From Pseudomonadota bacterium (GTDB lineage: Bacteria > Pseudomonadota > Gammaproteobacteria > Xanthomonadales > Xanthomonadaceae), in contig JAHWKC010000067.1 of assembly GCA_019348095.1 (NCBI GenBank), forward strand, positions 1 through 9,843: 9,843 nt of DNA, in the 5' to 3' direction. A program made the translations under genes and the position numbers. Position 1 is the first letter of the stretch. The number at the start of each line of letters is the position of its first letter. The notes below the pieces were generated by a model that did not search any database, had not been told where the DNA came from, and was given only the letters and a program-made list of their open reading frames with translations. This document shows, piece after piece, positions 1-6,347 of this stretch.

Positions 1-108
1 CCGCGCGACGAAGCGCTCGGTGAGCCACTTGATCGCCGGGTTCTTGGCCGTGTACTTCTTGGTGTGGTTGCCGATCACCACGCCAGGGGTCTCGGGCGCT
101 GCTGTCAT
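1..108 (-). CDS. Probable class I SAM-dependent methyltransferase, N-terminal fragment (runs off window)
   Basis: Reading leftward from an ATG at 106-108 gives 36 residues, MTAAPETPGVVIGNHTKKYT then AKNPAIKWLTERFVAR, still open at the window edge. The pattern 'GN.T.KY..KNP...WL...F' resembles the start of small class I SAM-dependent methyltransferases that sit beside glycosyltransferase genes in xanthomonads. The SAM-binding GxGxG motif would lie beyond the edge, so the assignment rests on a short N-terminus only. It is divergent from the gene at 141, with 32 bases between the start codons. No strong Shine-Dalgarno is visible. Another cytosolic enzyme cannot be excluded. Confidence 0.45.
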   Translation of the reverse strand, partial: MTAAPETPGVVIGNHTKKYTAKNPAIKWLTERFVAR

Positions 109-140
109 GCAGCGAGGCTACTGGGATCTAGCCTGGCCCG

Positions 141-668
141 GTGAGTGCGCCCGCCTGGCTCGGCCGCGTCGTACGGGTCGGCTTCCTGCTGCTGGCGCTG
201 CTCCTGCTCGCCCTGGCGCTGCGGGACAGCGGCGACGAGGCGCTGGCGGCGGCCCGCGACGTCGGCCTCGGCAACGCGCTCGGCTCCCTGGTCGCGGTGC
301 TGGTCGGCCTGGCGCAGGTCGTGGCCGGCGTGTTCCCGGGCACCTCGCGCTCGGCCGCGGCGATCTTCATGGCGATGCTGGCCGGCACCGGCAAGCGCTC
401 GGCGGCGACCGAGTTCGTGTTCCTGGTCGGCATCCCGACCATGTTCGCCGCCAGCGGCTATGCACTGCTGGAGCACTTCCTCGGCGCAGGTGCCAGCCAG
501 GAGGCCTGGGGCGAGATGGCGCTGGCGTTCGCCGCCGCGACCGCGACCGGCTTCATCGCGGTGCGCTGGCTGCTGGGCTACATCAAGCGCCACAGTTACA
601 CCCCGTTCGCGATCTACCGGATCGTGCTCGGCGTGGGCTTGCTGCTGTGGCTGCCGGCCGGCGGTTGA
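141..668 (+). CDS. uppP: UppP (undecaprenyl-diphosphatase) C-terminal part behind a foreign-looking N-terminus; probably non-functional chimera
   Basis: The open frame is 175 codons with a GTG start; an in-frame TAG at 129-131 rules out extension. From residue 51 on (VAVLVGLAQVVAGVFPGTSRS) it is clearly UppP/BacA, the integral membrane enzyme that dephosphorylates undecaprenyl diphosphate to recycle the peptidoglycan lipid carrier. The PGTSRS phosphate-binding motif is at 66-71, followed by ATEFVFLVGIPTMFAASGYALLE at 89-111 and a C-terminal helix ending LLLWLPAGG. Family members are about 265 residues and carry an N-terminal catalytic E-x3-E motif followed by PxSSTGH; both are absent. Residues 1-50 hold one strong hydrophobic helix (FLLLALLLLALAL) and do not read as UppP; they look like the start of an unrelated membrane protein. 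Without the N-terminal acidic motif, phosphatase activity is unlikely. The UppP identity of the C-terminal part is firm; the chimera reading is inference. Confidence 0.75.
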   Translation: MSAPAWLGRVVRVGFLLLALLLLALALRDSGDEALAAARDVGLGNALGSLVAVLVGLAQVVAGVFPGTSRSAAAIFMAMLAGTGKRSAATEFVFLVGIPTMFAASGYALLEHFLGAGASQEAWGEMALAFAAATATGFIAVRWLLGYIKRHSYTPFAIYRIVLGVGLLLWLPAGG

Positions 669-681
669 GCGCCGGCCGGTG
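652..681. terminator. Strong hairpin between convergent uppP remnant and PEBP gene
   Basis: A perfect 10-bp inverted repeat, CCGGCCGGCG (654-663) and CGCCGGCCGG (670-679), with a six-base loop that contains the uppP stop codon. Two G-U pairs could extend it to 652-681. It lies exactly between two convergent genes. Neither side has a T-run, so it is a stem-loop barrier or bidirectional terminator candidate rather than a canonical intrinsic terminator. Confidence 0.45.
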
Positions 682-686
682 CTGCG

Positions 687-1307
687 CTACACGTCCGGAT
701 GCAGCGAATAGGTCGCGTAGGTCAGCGCCTCAGCCAGCACGTGACCGTGCATCGCGCGCAGCACGTCGGCGGCGGTGAACCTGTCGGGCAGCTCGAGCGC
801 GGCGATGTCCAGCGCGAACAGGCGGAAGAAATAACGGTGCTCGCGCAGGTCGTTGGGCGGCGGGAACGGGCCGTCGTAGCCGAACCAGTCGCCGGCCAGC
901 TCGGCGTCGCCGGCGAACCAGCCGGTGTAGCTGTTGAGGCCCTGGCGCGCGCCGGGTGGGCCGGACGGATCGCGCTTGCCACGCGGCACCACGCCGTCGC
1001 TGCAACTGCCGGCGGCAATCTCGCGCACGTCGGGACCGATATCGATCATCGCCCAGTGGATGAACTCGGTGCGCGGCTGCTCCACCGGAATCTCCACGCC
1101 GGGCTTGCCGACCATCTCGGCCACGGTCGGCACGTCGGGGTCGATGCACAGCAGCGTGAACGAGCGGGTGCCTTCGGGCACCGCATCCCAGGCCAGGTGC
1201 GGATTGCGGTTGGCGGCGAAGCCGACGACATCGCCGTCGCGCTGGCCGGCGGCGAATTCGCGCGGCAACCGCTGGCGGTGCTGGAAACTGTCGCTGTGGA
1301 TGCGCAT
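687..1307 (-). CDS. YbhB/YbcL (PEBP, Raf-kinase-inhibitor-like) family protein
   Basis: A 206-residue protein of the phosphatidylethanolamine-binding protein family. Visible family marks are NPHLAWDAVPEGTRSF (35-50), the ligand-pocket DPDVP (56-60), FIHW (82-85), YDGPFPP (144-150) and HRYFFRLFALD (157-167), ending with AMHGHVLAEA. Length and arrangement match the xanthomonad branch, which has an insert between DPD and HW. The ATG at 1307 was chosen because GGAG lies 7 bases upstream and homology begins at MRIHSDSF; an in-frame GTG/ATG start near 1403 would add 32 low-complexity residues reading through the spacer. No signal peptide is seen, so it is probably cytosolic. The bacterial family's ligand and role are poorly defined; a small-molecule or lipid-headgroup binder is the usual guess. 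It converges on the uppP remnant, 18 bases away. Confidence 0.88.
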   Translation of the reverse strand: MRIHSDSFQHRQRLPREFAAGQRDGDVVGFAANRNPHLAWDAVPEGTRSFTLLCIDPDVPTVAEMVGKPGVEIPVEQPRTEFIHWAMIDIGPDVREIAAGSCSDGVVPRGKRDPSGPPGARQGLNSYTGWFAGDAELAGDWFGYDGPFPPPNDLREHRYFFRLFALDIAALELPDRFTAADVLRAMHGHVLAEALTYATYSLHPDV

Positions 1308-1408
1308 CGGTGGGCTCCGCATGGGGACGGGCCCAGTCTGCCAGAACGCTTGTGCGGGAGCGGGCCACCTGCCGCTCGCCGGCCGCATCGACCCCGGCCG
1401 CATTGGTG

Positions 1409-1436
1409 TTGTAGGAGCGGCCCATCGCCGCGCGCT
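1409..1436 (+). repeat. REP-like element, copy 1
   Basis: Begins TTGTAGGAGCGGCCCAT and folds by itself: GCGGC (1417-1421) pairs with GCCGC (1427-1431), with outer GTAG (1411-1414) and CTAC (1437-1440) nearby. It matches the reverse complement of 1529-1556 at 26 of 28 positions. The motif GTAGGAGCGGC is typical of short dispersed hairpins in Xanthomonadaceae and pseudomonads (from memory, not searched here). Confidence 0.75.
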
Positions 1437-1525
1437 CTACCTTCCCGTCGAGCCGCACCAAGGATTTCCCAGTCGCCCGCCTTTCCCGCACACCAAGAAA
1501 CCGGGAGTCTTCCGCAGGCTTGGCG

Positions 1526-1548
1526 AAAAGCTCGCGGCCATGGGCCGC
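1526..1548 (-). terminator. Possible terminator of the TPR gene made by the REP hairpin
   Basis: Read on the minus strand, the stem GCGGCC-CAT-GGCCGC (1548 to 1534) is followed by GAGC and then TTTT (1529-1526). It lies 25 bases past the stop of the TPR gene. The T-run is short and slightly displaced, so the call is tentative; the REP copy probably doubles as the transcript end. Confidence 0.35.
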
Positions 1549-1556
1549 TCCTACAA
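1529..1556 (-). repeat. REP-like element, copy 2 (inverted)
   Basis: On the minus strand it reads TTGTAGGAGCGGCCCAT followed by GGCCGCGAGCT. The first 17 bases are identical to copy 1 in the opposite orientation, and there are two mismatches over 28. GCGGCC and GGCCGC form a 6-bp stem with a 3-base loop. It starts 16 bases after the TPR gene's stop codon. Two inverted copies this close form a REPIN/BIME-like doublet. Confidence 0.75.
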
Positions 1557-1572
1557 GAGCGTATCGCGCGGA

Positions 1573-3666
1573 CTAGTTTTCCGGATACCCGAGCCGCCGC
1601 GCCACGGGGGCGAGGGTGGCGAACGCCTCGGCCAGCGGCTCGGCATAGTCGCGCCAGTGGCCCGGCGCGAAGCGCGGCGGCAGTGCCTGCGCCGGTGTCG
1701 GCGCGGTACGCGCACCCAGCGCATTGGCGACGGCCTGGCCGAGCGCGTTCGGATCGTTGGCGATGTCGTCCAGCCGGATCAGCCGGTGCGGGAGCAGGTC
1801 CTGCTCGTGCAACTCGGCGACTTGCTCCAGCACGGCGGCCAGCCACTGCGCACCGGCCTCCGGCGAAGCCAGCGCGAACGGCGCCGGCGCCCCGAACGCC
1901 AGCCAGTCCAGCAGCATGTCGCGCGGGTCGCGCAGGGCGATCATCAGCAGCGCCTCGGGCAGCTGCGGGCGCAGCGCCAGCAGCAAGGCGTTATCCCACC
2001 ACAGCAACCAGTCGAACACCGGCGCCTCGGGCTTGACCTGCGGGCGGCGCGCCGGCAGCGCGGCGCGCCATTGCTCGACCGCCGACTGCGGATCGAGGCT
2101 GCCGTCGCGCAGCTGCGGCGCGGCGTCGTAACGCTGGAAAAAATCGTGCGGCGGGTTAGGCCCGTAGCGGTCGACGCACAGCGGCGCGCGGCTGGCATGC
2201 AGGGTCGCCGCGATGCGCTCGACCAGCGAACCCGGCGCGCCCCACAACAGCAGCACGCCACGTGCCGGCTCGGGCATCGGCGCCAGCGGCGGCCAGGCAT
2301 CCGGGGCGGGCTGCGGCTGCGGCAGCGGCAGTTGCCGCTCGACCACCTCGGCGTGCAGCGCGGCCCAGCCGGTCACCGCTTCGGCAGGGCGGCCGATGAC
2401 ATCGAGCGTGCGCGCACGCAGATGACGCAGGTTGCGCCGCACGTCGTCAGTGGCGGCGGTGCCGAGCAGGTCATCGACCCGCGCCAGCGCCGCATCGTGG
2501 TCGCCGCGCTGCACCAGCCCGTCGATCAGGCGCGCCGCGGCGCGCAAATGGCCGGGGTCGAGCTCGACGATGCGCCGTGCCAGCGCCTCGGCCGCCTCGC
2601 GGCTGCCGGCCTGTTCCTCGATCGTGGACATGGATTCAAGTGCCGGCACCGCGTCGGGCATGGCCACCAGCCAGCGCTGCACCACCGCACGCGCGGCGTC
2701 GTCGGCGAACTCCTCGAACGCCAGTCGCGCGCGCCACAGGTCGACCACCTGCGGATGGGTTGCCAGCGTGGCGTCCAGCGTGGCGCGTGCATCGTCGGCA
2801 CGGTCGAGCCGGCGCCAGGCCTCCACCGCGCCGGCGATCGCGCGGCGGTCCTGCGGCTGCGCGGCCATCGCTTCGCGCAGCAGTTCCAGTGCGCGCTCGT
2901 TGCGGCCGGCGCGCAGTTCGATCTCGCCGATCAGGCGCCGCGTCGCGGCCGGTGCGCGCGGGTCCTCGAGCAGCGGTGCGAGCAGGTCGGCGGCGTCGCC
3001 GGGCCGGCCCTGGCGGGCGACCACGTCGGCGACCAGCGCGCGCAGTGGGGCGTTGTCGGGGCTCTTGTCGAGCAACTGGCGGAAGACCTGTTCGGCGAAC
3101 GCGAAGTGGCCCTTGGCGAGGTAGGCGGCGCCGAGCGCATGCCGCAGCTGCGGCTCTTCCGGCCAGCGCTCGATGGCGCCGGACAGCAACGCCAGCGCGC
3201 GGTCGGCATCATTGCGGCGCAGCGCCAGCGTGCCTTCGATCGCGGCCAGGTGCGGATGCTCCGGCGCGATGCGCGCGGCGGTGCGGGCCAGGCGCTCGGT
3301 CTCGTCCAGGTCGCCGCGGTCCAGTGCGAGCTGGGCCTGCGCGATGTAGGCGCGGAACTGGTTGGGGTCGAGTCCGACGCTGCGCGCGAGCGCGGCCTGG
3401 GCCTCGTCGAGTTGGCGTTCGGCCAGCAGCAGGCCGGCGCGCTCCAGGTGCAGGTTGGCGTCCTCGGGCGCCAGCCCGATCGCCTGGTCGATGGCGGCAA
3501 TCGCGCCGTCGCGGTCGCCGTCCAGCCGCAGCGCGGCGGCGAGCAGGCGGTGCGCCATCGGGTCATCGGGCTGTTGCGCCACCGCCTCGCGCGCGGCCGG
3601 CAGGGCCTCGGCCGCGGCGTTGCGGCGGAGGGCGTCGATGATGGACTGGTACACCGGCTCGGACAT
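1573..3666 (-). CDS. TPR-repeat protein with degenerate sulfotransferase-like C-terminal domain
   Basis: A 697-residue protein. Residues ~5-445 are helical repeats of TPR type (for example AHRLLAAALRLDGDRDGAIA, then LHLERAGLLLAERQLDEAQA, AYIAQAQLALDRGDLDETER and LRHALGAAYLAKGHFAFAEQ). A proline-rich linker (448-467, PLPQPQPAPDAWPPLAPMPE) leads to a ~225-residue domain resembling sulfotransferases: VLLLWGAPGS at 471-480 where the PAPS phosphate loop would be, LIALRDPRDMLLDWL around 575-589 in place of the 3'-phosphate RDPRD motif, HRLIRLDDIANDP at 627-639, and the terminal GHWRDYAEPL...LGYPE. TPR-sulfotransferase fusions are a known bacterial architecture. Here the P-loop lacks the usual PRSGT residues, so catalysis is doubtful. 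No signal peptide is seen. ATG at 3666 was chosen because upstream codons are unlike the family; the Shine-Dalgarno is weak. The gene begins 7 bases after the hydrolase stop, suggesting co-transcription. Confidence 0.82.
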   Translation of the reverse strand: MSEPVYQSIIDALRRNAAAEALPAAREAVAQQPDDPMAHRLLAAALRLDGDRDGAIAAIDQAIGLAPEDANLHLERAGLLLAERQLDEAQAALARSVGLDPNQFRAYIAQAQLALDRGDLDETERLARTAARIAPEHPHLAAIEGTLALRRNDADRALALLSGAIERWPEEPQLRHALGAAYLAKGHFAFAEQVFRQLLDKSPDNAPLRALVADVVARQGRPGDAADLLAPLLEDPRAPAATRRLIGEIELRAGRNERALELLREAMAAQPQDRRAIAGAVEAWRRLDRADDARATLDATLATHPQVVDLWRARLAFEEFADDAARAVVQRWLVAMPDAVPALESMSTIEEQAGSREAAEALARRIVELDPGHLRAAARLIDGLVQRGDHDAALARVDDLLGTAATDDVRRNLRHLRARTLDVIGRPAEAVTGWAALHAEVVERQLPLPQPQPAPDAWPPLAPMPEPARGVLLLWGAPGSLVERIAATLHASRAPLCVDRYGPNPPHDFFQRYDAAPQLRDGSLDPQSAVEQWRAALPARRPQVKPEAPVFDWLLWWDNALLLALRPQLPEALLMIALRDPRDMLLDWLAFGAPAPFALASPEAGAQWLAAVLEQVAELHEQDLLPHRLIRLDDIANDPNALGQAVANALGARTAPTPAQALPPRFAPGHWRDYAEPLAEAFATLAPVARRLGYPEN

Positions 3667-3673
3667 GGACAAC

Positions 3674-4756
3674 TCAGGCGTGAGACGAAGCCGCCATTGT
3701 AGCCGCTGGCATCGGCGCGGCCGCCGCGGCGGCCATGCGTGAGGCGATCCAGCGCTCGGCGAAACCATTCAGTCGAGCGCTTTCGAGAAAGCCGCAATGG
3801 CCGCCCCAGCGTGCGATCTCCAGAGTGGCGGTGTCCGGCAGCGGCAGCGCATGGAAACCCTCGACCGGGATCACCGGGTCATCGGCCGACATCAGGATGC
3901 TGACCGGCACCTCCAGTGCAGCCAGCCGCGCGCCGGCGATCGAATAACCATCGAAATAGCGCTCCAGCGTGCCGAAGTCGGTGTGGCGCTCGACCATCCA
4001 CTGGGTCAGCGCACGCATGCGCAGGCCGAGCGTGCGGTCGTCGAAGCCCAGCTGCTGCGGAAACAGCTTGCGCTTGCGGGCGAGCGATTCGCGCCACTTG
4101 CGCTCGAAGTGCCACAGGTACGGCGGAAAGCCGCGCTCCATTGCGTCCATGGTCAGAGCCGGGTCGAGCACCGGGCACACCGCGGCGACGTGGGTCAGCG
4201 CCAGGCCCGCGCGCGGCGCATGCAAGGCCAGCCGCAGCGCGAAGTTGCCGCCCAGCGAATAGCCCGCGACCGACAGCGGCCGCAGCGGGAAGCGCCGGGC
4301 GACCTCGCGCGCGGCGTGCACCACCTCGTCGATCCGGTTGGAGTGGAACAAGCCTTCGTTGAGGTGGTGGGTGTCGCCGTGGTCGCGGAAGTTGAGCCGG
4401 AACACCTCAAACCCGCAGGCCAGCAGCTGCGCCGCGGTCAGCCGCATGTAGCTCGAGTCGACGCTGCCCTCCCAGCCGTGCAGCAGCAGCACCAGCCCCT
4501 GCGGGGCGACCCCGGGCACGGCGCTGTGCAGGCCCTGCAGGCGCACGCCCTCGCCGCCGTCGATCAGGTGCTCGGTGGTGACCGCGCCACTCGCGGCCAG
4601 GCTGCGCTCACCCTGGCGCCGCCGCAGTGCACTGGAGCCGAGCGCCGACTGCAGGTGCGCGTTGCGCAACCAGCGCGGCGGTCGGTAGTCGGCGGCGGTC
4701 AAGGTGACGGCGGGAAGCGGGAACGGTGGAGTGGAATTGGAATTGGGATTGGCCAT
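3674..4756 (-). CDS. YheT/EMB8-family alpha/beta hydrolase
   Basis: A 360-residue protein of the YheT (AbhD1/3-like) family of alpha/beta-fold hydrolases, probably acting on an ester or lipid substrate; the natural substrate is not known. Marks are PPRWLRNAHLQSALGS (26-41), oxyanion-region LLLHGWEGSVDSSYM (90-104), NFRDHGDTHHLNEGLFHS (122-139), the nucleophile elbow GYSLGGN with Ser167, the acid in SADDPVIP (Asp293 likely) and the catalytic His320 in GGHCGF. The C-terminus is Ala/Met-rich and unlike the core. No signal peptide or lipobox is seen. The ATG at 4756 is the only start upstream of the conserved region, but it lies within an inverted repeat (4739-4814), so the first ~20 residues (MANPNSNSTPPFPLPAV) appear to be repeat-derived sequence recruited as coding. 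It overlaps nothing and sits 62 bases after the acyltransferase stop and 7 before the TPR gene. Confidence 0.9.
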   Translation of the reverse strand: MANPNSNSTPPFPLPAVTLTAADYRPPRWLRNAHLQSALGSSALRRRQGERSLAASGAVTTEHLIDGGEGVRLQGLHSAVPGVAPQGLVLLLHGWEGSVDSSYMRLTAAQLLACGFEVFRLNFRDHGDTHHLNEGLFHSNRIDEVVHAAREVARRFPLRPLSVAGYSLGGNFALRLALHAPRAGLALTHVAAVCPVLDPALTMDAMERGFPPYLWHFERKWRESLARKRKLFPQQLGFDDRTLGLRMRALTQWMVERHTDFGTLERYFDGYSIAGARLAALEVPVSILMSADDPVIPVEGFHALPLPDTATLEIARWGGHCGFLESARLNGFAERWIASRMAAAAAAPMPAATMAASSHA

Positions 4757-4814
4757 GGCAAGAACAGGAGCAGAGCCCGCTTTCACGATTTCCGACTCGC
4801 CATTCCCGATTTCC
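4739..4814. repeat. Imperfect inverted repeat covering the YheT start codon
   Basis: Plus-strand arms are GGAATTGGGATTGGC (4739-4753) and GCCATTCCCGATTTCC (4799-4814), which pair along about 15 positions with three interruptions and leave a ~45-base loop. In the minus-strand transcript the second arm covers codons 2-6 of the hydrolase, and the AUG sits at the base of the loop. Short GGAATT/GGGATT-type intergenic repeats of this look are common in xanthomonads (memory, not searched). Confidence 0.6.
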
Positions 4815-4818
4815 GTCC

Positions 4819-5625
4819 TCACGACTGCATCGCATCGACGATCCGCTGCCGCGCCAGGTCGGCGATGCGGCGCCGGCCTTCGGTCTCGCCGGGGCCGATC
4901 GGCGCCAGAAAATGCACCTCGGCCACGCGCGCGGGTTCGCCGAGCAGGCGGATGATGTTGGCGACGAAGCTCTCGCCGCGCCCGAATGCGACCACCCGCT
5001 GCGCCGCGCCGCGTTCGCCGTAGCGCAGGGCGACCGGCTGCACCGGTACGCCGGCATCGACCGCGGCCATGAAGATGCGCGCATGGAACGGGCCGATTTC
5101 GCCACCACCGCGCGCGCCGCCCTCGGGAAACACGCCCACCGAGCGGCCCCCGCGCAACCGCGCCAGCATTTCGTGCAGCACCCCGCCGAGCGATTCGGTG
5201 CTGCCGCGCAGATGGAAGATGGTCTCGCCGCGCACCGCGAGCCAGCCGACCAGCGGCCAGTTGGAGATCTCGTGCTTGGCCACGAAGCCCATCATGCGCT
5301 GGCTGTGCAGCACCGAAATGTCGACCCAGCTGACATGGTTGGCGACGAACATCGCCGCACCCGGCAGCGGCGTGCCGACCCGGCGCAGGCGGAAGCCGAA
5401 CACCCGCATCAGCCCCGCCGACCACGCCCGGATCACGCGATGCTCCAGGCTCTCCGCGCCCAGGCGCAGATTGGCGGTCACTGGCGTGATCAGCAGCAGG
5501 GTCAAGGGCAGGTGCACCAGCAGATGCCACAGCAGCATCGGCACCCGCACCAGGTAACGAAGCACCCGCGCGGCCGGCGCACTCTCGGGCGCGGGCGCGC
5601 CGGCGTGGGGGGGCGGTGAATTCAT
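4819..5625 (-). CDS. Lysophospholipid (1-acylglycerol-3-phosphate) acyltransferase family protein, LPLAT/PlsC-like
   Basis: A 268-residue membrane-associated acyltransferase. PlsC-type enzymes move an acyl chain to the sn-2 position of lysophosphatidic acid or related lysolipids. Features in order: a hydrophobic N-terminal segment (YLVRVPMLLWHLLVHLPLTLLL, 24-45), block I NHVSWVD with catalytic His97 and Asp102, block II-like GWLAVRGETIF (127-137), block III VFPEGGAR (165-172) and block IV-like VPVQPVALRYG (193-203). The usual FPEGTR is altered to FPEGGAR, which keeps an arginine three residues after the Gly. Start choice: ATG at 5625 gives the family length; a GTG at 5655 would add ten residues. 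Neither has a good Shine-Dalgarno. It is the first gene of the run leading to the YheT and TPR genes. Confidence 0.88.
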   Translation of the reverse strand: MNSPPPHAGAPAPESAPAARVLRYLVRVPMLLWHLLVHLPLTLLLITPVTANLRLGAESLEHRVIRAWSAGLMRVFGFRLRRVGTPLPGAAMFVANHVSWVDISVLHSQRMMGFVAKHEISNWPLVGWLAVRGETIFHLRGSTESLGGVLHEMLARLRGGRSVGVFPEGGARGGGEIGPFHARIFMAAVDAGVPVQPVALRYGERGAAQRVVAFGRGESFVANIIRLLGEPARVAEVHFLAPIGPGETEGRRRIADLARQRIVDAMQS

Positions 5626-5714
5626 TGCGGAACGATACCGAAGGGGGACAGGCACGACCAGCGACTTCGACTAGCCTGGCTTGCCCCCGGCTCCGCGCTG
5701 CTGTGCCTTTGCCG

Positions 5715-5732
5715 TTGCTTTGCGCAAAGCAA
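5715..5732. repeat. 18-bp perfect palindrome
   Basis: TTGCTTTGCGCAAAGCAA is self-complementary with no spacer. It lies about 90 bases upstream of the acyltransferase start. It could be an operator-like dimer site or the core of a dispersed hairpin; the flanking short C/T-rich words favour the latter. Confidence 0.7.
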
Positions 5733-5785
5733 ACGAATCGCCCTCGTCTGTGGAGATACGACGCAGGTTCATTGGCGTTGCAGCC

Positions 5786-5809
5786 ACAGCTACAGCTACA
5801 GCTACAGCT
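5786..5809. repeat. Tandem hexamer repeat, ACAGCT x4
   Basis: Four exact copies of ACAGCT (minus strand AGCTGT), preceded by the near-match GCAGCC. Copy number of such a perfect array is expected to vary by strand slippage. It lies ~160 bases upstream of the acyltransferase start, in non-coding sequence. Confidence 0.85.
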
Positions 5810-5897
5810 AGCGCCACGGCGAGAGAGCGAAGGCAAAAATCCGGCTGTCGCTAGGATTGCCGAGAGATGGGCAAGCGCAAAGCGCGGACGGCGGGGA

Positions 5898-6347
5898 TCA
5901 CGCTGCGGTCATCACTGCCAGGGTCAGGCGCGAGATGCAGACCAGCCGGTCGGCGGCGTCCTCTATCCGGATCTCCCAGACCTGGGTGCGCCCGCCCACG
6001 TGCAGCGGCTGCGCGGTGCCGGTGACGACGCCCTCGCGCACCGCGCGCAGGTGGTTGGCGTTGATCTCGACGCCGACGCAGGCGCGGCCCTCGGGCACGC
6101 ACAGGTTGCCGCCGGTGCTGCCGAGTGTTTCGGCCAGCAGCACCGAGGCGCCGCCGTGCAGCAGGCCGTAGGGTTGGCGGGTGCGCGCGTCGACCGGCAT
6201 GGTCGCGCGCAGGAAATCCTGGCCGATCTCGGTGAAGACGATGCCCAGCGGCTCCATCGCGGTGTCGCGCGAGAGCGCGTTGAGCTGCTCGAGGGTGACG
6301 TGGTGGCGGAACGGGCTCGGGGCGGCAGCGGCAGTGCGATCGGTCAT
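5898..6347 (-). CDS. Hotdog-fold thioesterase (PaaI/YdiI-like)
   Basis: A 149-residue single hotdog domain, the usual length for PaaI/EntH/YdiI acyl-CoA thioesterases, which hydrolyse acyl- or aryl-CoA (or carrier-protein) thioesters in the cytosol as homotetramers. The active-site helix YGLLHGGASVLLAETLGS (60-77) carries the conserved HGG and the expected catalytic Glu73. Further family signs are MPVDARTRQP (50-59), VGVEINANHLRAVREG (91-106, the common 'G.eiNanHlr' strand) and GRTQVWEIRI (119-128). In E. coli YdiI serves menaquinone synthesis; xanthomonads are thought to use ubiquinone, so a broader acyl-CoA role is likelier. The substrate cannot be read from sequence. The ATG at 6347 opens the frame. 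It is separated by 250 bases from the acyltransferase gene, so co-transcription is uncertain. Confidence 0.9.
   Translation of the reverse strand: MTDRTAAAAPSPFRHHVTLEQLNALSRDTAMEPLGIVFTEIGQDFLRATMPVDARTRQPYGLLHGGASVLLAETLGSTGGNLCVPEGRACVGVEINANHLRAVREGVVTGTAQPLHVGGRTQVWEIRIEDAADRLVCISRLTLAVMTAA

Larger units (their letters stand above)
1308..1572. other. Intergenic spacer carrying an inverted REP pair
   Basis: These 265 bases separate the start of the PEBP gene from the end of the TPR gene. Apart from the PEBP ribosome-binding site and the two inverted REP-like copies listed separately, I see no gene. The 92 bases between the two copies (1437-1528) show no coding pattern. Confidence 0.6.
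5656..5897. other. Spacer upstream of the acyltransferase with palindrome and hexamer repeat
   Basis: 242 bases between the thioesterase stop and the acyltransferase start. It should hold the acyltransferase promoter, but I cannot identify convincing -35/-10 boxes. It contains an 18-bp palindrome and a 4x hexamer repeat (both listed). GGGGACAGGCAC (5644-5655), next to the acyltransferase start, resembles a motif I associate with dispersed bacterial repeats. No gene is seen. Confidence 0.5.

Noticed and set aside
934..3702. A 922-codon plus-strand frame across the PEBP and TPR region
   Set aside because: It is antisense to two well-supported genes, is rich in Arg/Gln/Gly/Ala with no family motif, and reads through the intergenic REP pair. 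This is typical of the complementary frame in GC-rich coding DNA.
4757..5836. Upstream extension of the YheT frame by 360 codons
   Set aside because: It is the out-of-frame shadow of the acyltransferase; the translation is low-complexity Arg/Ala/Gly, and the hydrolase family begins near residue 24 of the called protein.
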